Shown here piece by piece: positions 23,937 through 29,827 of a stretch of 43,561 nt of DNA. Both the position numbers and the translations under genes were made by a program. The notes beneath the pieces were generated by a model. It ran no database searches. It had not been told where the DNA came from and was given only the letters and a program-made list of their open reading frames with translations. Each line of letters begins with the position of its first letter. The first letter of the stretch is position 1. Origin of the DNA: an uncultured Eubacteriales bacterium (GTDB taxonomy: Bacteria; Bacillota; Clostridia; Oscillospirales; Oscillospiraceae). The stretch spans positions 1 to 43,561 of the forward strand of contig ONQJ01000002.1 of the NCBI GenBank assembly GCA_900319935.1. The letters are read 5' to 3'.

Positions 23937-24452
23937 CTACATCAGCATGATCGCCAGAAACCCTCCGGCGCACAGCGAAAGTCCGAAGCTCAGCCTCTTC
24001 TCCCCGCCGAGCGCTTCTCTGCGCGTTTCGGCCTCTTTTTCGATTCTTTGCGCCGCTCTTTCGAGCGCCGTGCATTGTCTGTCCAGTTCACTCCCGCCCA
24101 GGCAGTCTCCCAGCGGGCAAAGAATATCGACGACTCCCTCGCCCAGCGCGGAGAAGCACTCCTCCGCCGTCCCTCGCCAAAGCTCCGAAAAGCTGTATTC
24201 TCCGAGATCCTCCAGCTTATCGTTCAGTCTTCCGTAAAAGCCTCTGACGGGCCCTTTTTCGTATTTTTGAGCCAGACTCATGAACATCCCGCCCAGGCCC
24301 TGCTGTCTCTCCTGAAGCGCGCTGCGAAGCTCCAGAAGGCTTTGCGCCAGCGCGTGCAGATGTGCGATGCTCTGCTTTTTGTCTCTGAGCCTGCCAAGGG
24401 CAGCCCAAAAACATGCCAGCAAGATAGACGCGGCGCCAAGGAGCTTTCTCAT
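23937..24452 (-). CDS. spoIIIAB: Stage III sporulation protein AB
   Basis: 171 residues. N-terminal membrane helix (KLLGAASILLACFWAAL), a charged helical middle resembling a type II secretion F-domain (LLELRSALQERQQGLGGMF), and a C-terminal helix (LSLCAGGFLAIMLM). Its ATG overlaps the spoIIIAA stop as ATGA. Confidence 0.9.
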   Translation of the reverse strand: MRKLLGAASILLACFWAALGRLRDKKQSIAHLHALAQSLLELRSALQERQQGLGGMFMSLAQKYEKGPVRGFYGRLNDKLEDLGEYSFSELWRGTAEECFSALGEGVVDILCPLGDCLGGSELDRQCTALERAAQRIEKEAETRREALGGEKRLSFGLSLCAGGFLAIMLM

Positions 24453-25297
24453 GCGATCGCCTCAAGCTCATAGCTTCGTTTGCCTCCCCCGCGGCGGATC
24501 ACCAGCAGACGCGTGAAGATCTCCTTTTCGATCAAAACTCTGTATGCGCTCCGTCTCATCAGATCCTCCCTGTCCGCGGCATGCGCGCTTGCGAGCAGAC
24601 CCACGCCGCAGCCGTAGATCTCCTCGACGGCGAGCAGGTCCTGCGGCGCACTGATCTCGTCGGCCGCGATGATCTGCGGGGACATCGACCGCAGGAGCAG
24701 CAGCGCGCCGGAGAGCTTGTCCGTCCCGGTGATCACGTCGCTGCAGCGTCCGAGATCGAAAACGCCGCCGGAGAGTTCCCCCCGCTCGTCGATCACGCCC
24801 ATGCGCCGCCCTCTGTCCGAAAGCGTGCGGATCAGCTCGCGCAGCGCCGTCGTTTTTCCGCCGCCCGGCGGGGCGACGATCAGGGTATTGGCGTAGCGGC
24901 CTTCGCACAGCCTGTCCGCCGCTGCGGCGCAGATCCCGCGGTGTTCCCGCGCCAGACGGATGCACAGCGAGGAGTAGCTTGCAAAGCCACGCCCGGCTCC
25001 GCCCACGGTCGCCCGGCCGCAGATGCCGATGCGCAGCGCGCCGACGCAGAAATAGCCCTGCCGCATCGCCTCGGCCGCGCTGTAAAGCGAAGCTCCCGTC
25101 GCCTTTTCCAGCACGCGGACAAGATCCTCCTCTTTGATCCCGTCGACGGCAAGAAAATGCTCTCTTTCGCCGTACAGGAGCGAGGGAGGCTGTCCCACGC
25201 GCAGGCGGATCTCTTCCGGGACGAACGCGGCCTGCGCGCGGAAAGCGGTTTCGTATCTGCGCGGCAGCAGCTCCACAGCCGAAAAAAACGGATCCAT
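24449..25297 (-). CDS. spoIIIAA: Stage III sporulation protein AA, channel ATPase
   Basis: 282 residues. Secretion-type ATPase with Walker A VAPPGGGKTT at 141-150, GVIDERGELSG (Walker B-like Asp/Glu) and IIAADEISAPQDLLAVEEIY. It powers the mother cell-to-forespore feeding apparatus from the cytoplasmic side. First gene of the eight-gene operon, behind the sigma-E-like promoter at 25318-25345; GGAAGTGAG serves as ribosome site. Confidence 0.94.
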   Translation of the reverse strand: MDPFFSAVELLPRRYETAFRAQAAFVPEEIRLRVGQPPSLLYGEREHFLAVDGIKEEDLVRVLEKATGASLYSAAEAMRQGYFCVGALRIGICGRATVGGAGRGFASYSSLCIRLAREHRGICAAAADRLCEGRYANTLIVAPPGGGKTTALRELIRTLSDRGRRMGVIDERGELSGGVFDLGRCSDVITGTDKLSGALLLLRSMSPQIIAADEISAPQDLLAVEEIYGCGVGLLASAHAADREDLMRRSAYRVLIEKEIFTRLLVIRRGGGKRSYELEAIA

Positions 25298-25317
25298 TCA
25301 TCTCACTTCCCGTGGAC

Positions 25318-25345
25318 ACTATATGAGCGCTTTCCGGAAATATTC
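25318..25345 (-). promoter_or_regulatory. Sigma-E-type promoter of spoIIIAA-AH
   Basis: On the minus strand GAATATT (25339-25345) matches the -35 consensus KMATATT completely. After 13 bases CATATAGT (25318-25325) matches 6 of 8 positions of the -10 consensus CATACAHT. The site lies 20 bases ahead of the spoIIIAA start, where a mother-cell sigma-E promoter is expected. Confidence 0.7.
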
Positions 25346-25351
25346 TGCCGC

Positions 25352-25380
25352 TTGCAACTTGCAGGGGCTTGTGCTATGAT
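25352..25380 (+). promoter_or_regulatory. Sigma-A promoter of the 25412 membrane gene
   Basis: TTGCAA (25352-25357), 17-base spacer, extended -10 TGCTATGAT (hexamer 25375-25380). Confidence 0.8.
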
Positions 25381-25411
25381 GCTGTAAGACAAAAAAACGG
25401 AGGCTTCCATC

Positions 25412-25882
25412 ATGGCTATGAAAATCATGTGGGCTGCCGCGATCTTCTTCGGCGGCTGGCTCTTTTCCTATCTCTTCGGCAGGCAGCTCGTGTTCAACTT
25501 CAAGACGGCCTATCCGATGATCAAAAAAATGCGCGCTCAGGACAAAGATCTGATCGCCCCCGGCGCAGACAAGTATACGAATATCTCGGTCATCGTCTGC
25601 GTTGTCTCGATCCTGATCGTCTGCTTCATCGTCGTGCGTTTCTGCAAGCTCTATCTCATCATCAGCTTCTTTGTCGGGCTGATCTCGGCTTTCGTCATGT
25701 ACCTGCCTCGCCTCGCGATCACCGAACGCGGGACCTTCGATCTGTTCTGCTCGGCCTATTCCCGCTTTATCCCGGACGACGAGCTGCGCACCGCCATGTA
25801 TGAGCGCAAGCCCAAAGACATCCGTAAACGCATCCGCGACATGGGACTGGACGACTCGATCATCCCCACCTTCCCCGGCTGA
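25412..25882 (+). CDS. Membrane protein of unknown function
   Basis: Not recognised. 156 residues. Hydrophobic segments at ~4-24 (IMWAAAIFFGGWLFSYLFG) and two adjoining ones at ~60-100, then a ~55-residue charged tail (KPKDIRKRIRDMGLDD). ATG 25412 follows GGAGG by eight bases. It has its own housekeeping promoter and a two-way terminator, and is read divergently from spoIIIAA, with promoters only a few bases apart. Nothing ties it to sporulation beyond position. Confidence 0.8.
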   Translation: MAMKIMWAAAIFFGGWLFSYLFGRQLVFNFKTAYPMIKKMRAQDKDLIAPGADKYTNISVIVCVVSILIVCFIVVRFCKLYLIISFFVGLISAFVMYLPRLAITERGTFDLFCSAYSRFIPDDELRTAMYERKPKDIRKRIRDMGLDDSIIPTFPG

Positions 25883-25895
25883 AAGCAAAAAAAAC

Positions 25896-25926
25896 AAAGG
25901 CTCACGGTTGAACACCGTGAGCCTTT
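25896..25926. terminator. Bidirectional terminator between convergent genes
   Basis: 13-bp perfect stem (25896-25908 / 25914-25926, core GGCTCACGGT, 5-base loop), T-rich on the plus side (CCTTTTTC) and, in reverse, TTTGTTTTTTT. Confidence 0.9.
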
Positions 25927-25936
25927 TTCATTTTTC

Positions 25937-26980
25937 TTATAACACGCCGCCCGCGCGCAGATAATACAGGGCGATCGGCAGGACGACGAGCAGCAGATAC
26001 CCGCCAAGCGCGACGAGAAAATAGCGTTTCCGGCTGTAAACGGCGACGAATTCGCGGATCACGGCGCTCGGCCAGTAATAGGCGGCGACGGGCGCGCCGA
26101 AGCCTTTGCAGCGGAAGTCCAGCTTGTTTGCGATCCACAGGCAGCGGAACACGTGATAGCCGCTCGTAACGAGGGCTATCCGTCCGCCTCCGCCGCGCTC
26201 CAACAGGAGCTGGTCCGAGAAACGCAGGTTTTCGTCGGTGGAATGGCTTTGGTCCTCCATCAGGATCCGCTCTTTCGGCACGCCCTTCTCCAGCAGATAG
26301 GCGCGCATCGCCGCCGCCTCCGAGACGGTTTCGTCATGTCCGCGGCCGCCGCTGACGACCAGAAGCGCTTTTTCTCCGCTTTTATGATACAGCTTCAGCG
26401 CAAGATCGAGACGATTCGCCAGGATACGCGATACCACGTCACCGCGGATCAGCGCGCAGCCGTGGACGATCACGGTATCGAAGGCCCTTTTCCGTGAAAA
26501 AAGGGGCAGGATCAGGACATACAGCACAAAAGCCAGCAGCAGGGACGCGCCGTAAAACACGGTGGCGCCGATCACGAACAGGAGCGGCCTGTGCAGAACG
26601 GAGAGAAAATCGAAGGAATCCCGCACAAGGAAGAGGACGGCGGCGGCCTCCCCGACCGCGATCACGATCCCCAGCAGCAGGGGGAGATGATTGGCGAAGC
26701 TTCCCGATTCCCGTTTCAGAATGGCGATGCCGTTCCAGACAAGGAGGATCGGGACAAGGAAAAGCGCGACCAGTACGACGAGCAGACTGATCATCAGGAG
26801 CCTGTCCGGCTCTTTGACAGCCAGCGAGACGAGCGCCGGGACCAGAAGCAGCAGAGAAAGCAGCAGAAGGAAGCTGTTGCTCACCCGATAGGGACGACGC
26901 AGCGTAAAAAAGAGAAAGGCAAGAAACACAAGCGCAAATAAACCGAAAAGCACGATCGTGTCGTTCAGATATGCGGTCAT
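25937..26980 (-). CDS. YdcF/DUF218-domain membrane protein
   Basis: 347 residues. About six membrane helices in the first ~185 residues, then a DUF218/YdcF domain (DTVIVHGCALIRGDVVSRILANRLDLAL, VVSGGRGHDETVSEAAAM, ILMEDQSHSTDENLRFS, ALVTSGYHVFRC) and a last helix near the C-terminus. Family members (YdcF, SanA, ElyC) are linked to envelope and polyprenyl-carrier metabolism, but the substrate is unknown. ATG 26980 is preceded by AAAGGAG; the open frame upstream runs through the tRNA gene and is not coding. Confidence 0.88.
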   Translation of the reverse strand: MTAYLNDTIVLFGLFALVFLAFLFFTLRRPYRVSNSFLLLLSLLLLVPALVSLAVKEPDRLLMISLLVVLVALFLVPILLVWNGIAILKRESGSFANHLPLLLGIVIAVGEAAAVLFLVRDSFDFLSVLHRPLLFVIGATVFYGASLLLAFVLYVLILPLFSRKRAFDTVIVHGCALIRGDVVSRILANRLDLALKLYHKSGEKALLVVSGGRGHDETVSEAAAMRAYLLEKGVPKERILMEDQSHSTDENLRFSDQLLLERGGGGRIALVTSGYHVFRCLWIANKLDFRCKGFGAPVAAYYWPSAVIREFVAVYSRKRYFLVALGGYLLLVVLPIALYYLRAGGVL

Positions 26981-27014
26981 CCCGTTTTCTCCTTTCCCGT
27001 CCGTTTTCAAAGGT

Positions 27015-27043
27015 ATTATAGCAGGCTCTTGCCGCACTTTCCA
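27015..27043 (-). promoter_or_regulatory. Promoter of the YdcF-type gene
   Basis: TGGAAA (27038-27043), 17-base spacer, extended -10 TGCTATAAT (hexamer 27015-27020) on the minus strand. Confidence 0.75.
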
Positions 27044-27067
27044 GTCCGATCGCGTTTTTCGCTGAAA

Positions 27068-27095
27068 AAAGCCCCGTGTTCTCACACGGGGCTTT
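27068..27095 (-). terminator. Terminator of the tRNA-Thr gene
   Basis: 12-bp stem (27068-27079 / 27084-27095, core GCCCCGTGT) five bases after the tRNA 3' end, with TTTTTT on the minus strand. Confidence 0.9.
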
Positions 27096-27099
27096 GTCC

Positions 27100-27175
27100 T
27101 GGAGCTGGCAATGTGACTCGAACACACGACCTGCTGATTACGAATCAGCTGCTCTACCGACTGAGCTATGCCAGC
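27100..27175 (-). tRNA. tRNA-Thr, anticodon CGT
   Basis: 76 nucleotides with encoded CCA. The cloverleaf folds completely: 7-bp acceptor GCTGGCA/TGCCAGC, D stem GCTC/GAGC, anticodon stem GCTGA/TCAGC with loop TTCGTAA (anticodon CGT, reads ACG), T stem GTGTG/CACAT with TTCGAGT loop, discriminator T. A single tRNA unit with its own promoter and terminator. Confidence 0.97.
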
Positions 27176-27207
27176 GTCATGCGCGGTCCTTTCCGACCGC
27201 AAGCGGT

Positions 27208-27236
27208 ATTGTAGCATAAAAGAAAACGCAAGTCAA
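27208..27236 (-). promoter_or_regulatory. Promoter of tRNA-Thr
   Basis: TTGACT (27231-27236), 17-base spacer, TACAAT (27208-27213) on the minus strand, 32 bases before the tRNA 5' end. Confidence 0.85.
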
Positions 27237-27625
27237 CAAATATTCTTGCGGGAAAAGCGAGTAGAAAAGCGAATGGACGCTCCGACATAATTACGGTTTG
27301 TATAAGGGTGTTACAAATACGATCTCACCCAGGCGAAGTGAAATCGAATTGGTCGTTTTTTTCCGCACAATGAGTCAAAAAGGAGGAGCTTTTCGATCAA
27401 AAAAGACGAAGTGAAACGCGGAAAAAACATTACATAATCGAAGACGGTAATTTGTTTTCAAATAGTTATCAACATTCTCAACAAGGTTTTCAACAGGGAA
27501 AAAACGTTGATATGAAAAGGATCTCATCGAAAAAATGCTCTTTTTGTCGAAGCCGCAAACCGTTGATGGTTACAAAAAAGAAACAGGATTAAGTTTACAT
27601 AATATAATAAATTACAAGCTTCCGA
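27237..27625. other. AT-rich gene-free region with repeats
   Basis: About 390 bases between the tRNA-Thr promoter and the radC stop, much richer in A+T than the rest of the window. It contains three tandem TTnTCAACA 9-mers (27466-27495), two copies of CGAAGTGAAA 73 bases apart (27334-27343, 27407-27416), an unused strong ribosome-site-like AAGGAGGAG near 27380 and a very AT-rich run at 27592-27616. No conserved protein was seen. A possible 26-residue frame (27512-27592, plus) is described under findings. Confidence 0.6.
27466..27495 (+). repeat. Three tandem DnaA-box-like 9-mers
   Basis: TTATCAACA (27466-27474), TTCTCAACA (27475-27483) and TTTTCAACA (27487-27495), same orientation. Each equals the DnaA box TTATCCACA except for C to A at position 6 and, in the second and third copies, a change at position 3. 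Confidence 0.6.
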
Positions 27626-28300
27626 TCAGAGATAACCCGATTGGGCAAATGATACATAATCGCCGTCCGCCACGATGATGTGATCCATCAGACGGATATC
27701 CATCAGCTGCAGCGCTCTTTTCAATTCCTGTGTAAACGTGCGGTCTTCGACCGACGGGATGGCGAAGCCGGCCGGGTGATTGTGCGCCAGCACCGCGCTG
27801 ACGCAGCGGCGGCGCACGGCTTCGTCGACCAGCTTGCGGATGCTGACGTTGACGACGCTCAGCGTGCCGGAGGCGACCTGCGAACAGCTGATGATGCCGC
27901 CGCGGCCGTTGAGGCACATCAGATAGACCTTTTCCTCCGTTTCGTACTGCAGGATCGGCAGAAAGTATCTTCCCGCGTCTCCGTAGGAACAGATGAAGCC
28001 CTTCTCCTGCAGAGGGGAGGTCATATAGCGCCGCAGCGCTTCGCGGACGGTCTTGAGAAACCGGGCTGCGTTTTCGCCGATCCCGTCGAGCTGCTGCATA
28101 TCCGACGGCTCGGCGTCCAGGACGCCGCGGATCGTGCCGTAGCGCTTCAGCAGCGCGTGGGCAAGCTCGTTGGTATTGCTGCGCGGGATCGCGTAATACA
28201 GCAGCATCTCGAGGAACTGAATATCGTTCATGCCCTCGCCGCCGTGCTCGGCAAACTGTTGTTTCATTCTCTGACGGTGGCCGTCGTGAACCGAGCTCAT
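27626..28300 (-). CDS. radC: RadC family JAB-domain protein
   Basis: 224 residues. A helix-hairpin-helix N-terminal part (LLYYAIPRSNTNELAHALLKRYGTIRGVLDA, LDGIGENAARFL) and a JAB/MPN metalloprotease-like domain from ~100 with HNHPAG followed by Ser and Asp (SVEDRT), the zinc-ligand pattern. RadC's biochemical role is unsettled. ATG 28300 has AAGGG upstream. It is the last gene of the uvrB-polA-rimI-tsaD-radC run, with no clear hairpin after the stop. Confidence 0.93.
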   Translation of the reverse strand: MSSVHDGHRQRMKQQFAEHGGEGMNDIQFLEMLLYYAIPRSNTNELAHALLKRYGTIRGVLDAEPSDMQQLDGIGENAARFLKTVREALRRYMTSPLQEKGFICSYGDAGRYFLPILQYETEEKVYLMCLNGRGGIISCSQVASGTLSVVNVSIRKLVDEAVRRRCVSAVLAHNHPAGFAIPSVEDRTFTQELKRALQLMDIRLMDHIIVADGDYVSFAQSGYL

Positions 28301-28339
28301 CCTCTCAACCCTTTCGTTCCGTTCTGTCTCTTTCTCAGC

Positions 28340-29359
28340 TCATCCGCCGTACGATGCGTTGAGATCCATCGTGGCGCAGGCGTTGAGATCGCTCCCCGCC
28401 CGCGTTCCGGCAAGATACTCGTAGTAGCCCTGCGCGCCGATCATCGCGCCGTTATCGCCGCATAGCTTCAGCGGCGGGATATACAAACGCAGGCCTTCCC
28501 TCTCCGCCGCGGCTTTGAAATCGGCGCGGATGCGGGAATTGGCCGCAACGCCGCCGGCGACGACGAGCGTGTTTCTCCCCTTCTCTTTGGCCGCAGCGAT
28601 CGTGCGCGGCACAAGGCTCTCGCTGACGGCTCTGGTAAAGGAGGCCGCCAGAGAGGCGCGGTCAAGCTCCTCGCCCTTCTGCTCGGCGTTGTGGACAAGA
28701 TTGATAACGGCGGTCTTGAGCCCGGAAAAGCTCATGTCGTAGGGATGATCCGCGACATGGCCGATCGGGAAAACGTACTTCGTATCGTCTCCGCCGCGGG
28801 AGAGCTCGTCGATCGGCTTCCCGCCCGGATAGGGCAGGCCGAGGACGCGCGCGGTCTTGTCGAAGCACTCGCCCGCCGCGTCGTCCCGCGTCTGACCGAG
28901 GATCTCCATGTCCGTATAATCCTTCACGTCCACCAGAAGCGTGTTCCCGCCCGAGATCGCCAGGCACAGGAAAGGCGGCTCAAGCTCCGGATAGGCCAGA
29001 TAATTCGCCGCGATATGTCCGCGGATATGATGGACCGGGATCAGCGGCACGCCCAGCGCGAGCGCGGCCGCCTTGGCAAAATTCACGCCGACCAGCACCG
29101 CGCCGATGAGGCCGGGCGCGTAGCTCACAGCGACAGCGTCGATATCCTTTCGTTCGATCCCCGCGGTCTCGAGCGCGCGCTCCGTCAGAAGCGAGATCGA
29201 CTCGACGTGGCAGCGAGACGCGATCTCCGGCACGACGCCGCCGTATACGGCGTGCAGATCGGCCTGGGAAAAGACCTGATCGCTCAGGATCTTTCTGCCG
29301 TCCTCGACGACGGCCACGGCGGTCTCGTCGCAGGTGGATTCAAAGGCAAGTATCTTCAT
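28340..29359 (-). CDS. tsaD: tRNA N6-threonylcarbamoyladenosine transferase TsaD
   Basis: 339 residues. ASKHA fold with FESTCDETAVAV at the start, the metal-binding HHIRGH motif near 110, SGGNTLLVDV and VVAGGVAANSRIR. It transfers the threonylcarbamoyl group to A37 of ANN-decoding tRNAs, together with TsaB and TsaE. rimI is directly upstream as in many Clostridia, but tsaB and tsaE are not in this window. Confidence 0.96.
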   Translation of the reverse strand: MKILAFESTCDETAVAVVEDGRKILSDQVFSQADLHAVYGGVVPEIASRCHVESISLLTERALETAGIERKDIDAVAVSYAPGLIGAVLVGVNFAKAAALALGVPLIPVHHIRGHIAANYLAYPELEPPFLCLAISGGNTLLVDVKDYTDMEILGQTRDDAAGECFDKTARVLGLPYPGGKPIDELSRGGDDTKYVFPIGHVADHPYDMSFSGLKTAVINLVHNAEQKGEELDRASLAASFTRAVSESLVPRTIAAAKEKGRNTLVVAGGVAANSRIRADFKAAAEREGLRLYIPPLKLCGDNGAMIGAQGYYEYLAGTRAGSDLNACATMDLNASYGG

Positions 29360-29380
29360 GTTTCCTCTCGTCCTTTTGCT

Positions 29381-29824
29381 TTAGAAAAATCTCGTCATGA
29401 GAAGCGCGTCCTCCTTCGGACGCTCGTAATAATCCTTTCGCCGCCCTGCGGGAAGAAAACCTTCTCCGGCGTAGAGCGCGATCGCGCCCTCGTTGTGCGC
29501 GCGGACCTCGAGCGTGACAAAGGCGAGGCCGCGCTCTCCCGCGCGGCGGAGCATCTGCCGGACAAGCTCCCGTCCGATCCCGCGGCGGCGCGCCTCCGGC
29601 GCGACGGCGACGTTGGAGATGTATCCCTCGTCCAGCACCGTCATCATCCCGATATAGCCCAGGACGCTCCCCTTTTCGTCCGAAGCGACAAGAAACTCAT
29701 GCCGCTCGTCCGGCAGCTGGCTCTGCAGCTGTTCACGCGTCCAGGGCACGGAAAAGCAGGCCTTCTCCAGCGCCTCGAGCGCCTCAAGATCCGAAGCCGC
29801 CGCGTCTCTGATCAGAACGTCCAT
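29381..29824 (-). CDS. rimI: Ribosomal protein alanine N-acetyltransferase RimI (GNAT)
   Basis: 147 residues, GNAT fold: IRDAAASDLEALEALEKACFSVPWT at the start and the acetyl-CoA loop NVAVAPEARRRGIGRELV, then LEVRAHNEGAIALY and GFLPAGRRKDYY. RimI acetylates the N-terminus of S18 and other proteins. Three bases after polA and 21 before tsaD. Confidence 0.93.
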   Translation of the reverse strand: MDVLIRDAAASDLEALEALEKACFSVPWTREQLQSQLPDERHEFLVASDEKGSVLGYIGMMTVLDEGYISNVAVAPEARRRGIGRELVRQMLRRAGERGLAFVTLEVRAHNEGAIALYAGEGFLPAGRRKDYYERPKEDALLMTRFF

Positions 29825-29827
29825 CTT

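Noticed and set aside
26981..27217. N-terminal extension of the YdcF-type protein through the tRNA-Thr gene
   Set aside because: It would translate a tRNA and its terminator; the ATG at 26980 has a consensus ribosome site.
27374..27418. A 14-residue frame overlapping the AAGGAGGAG near 27380
   Set aside because: The frame contains the ribosome site itself, has no upstream site and encodes nothing recognisable.
27237..27625. Chromosomal replication origin
   Set aside because: No dnaA, dnaN or rpmH is near and gene orientation does not switch here; kept only as a DnaA-box-like cluster.
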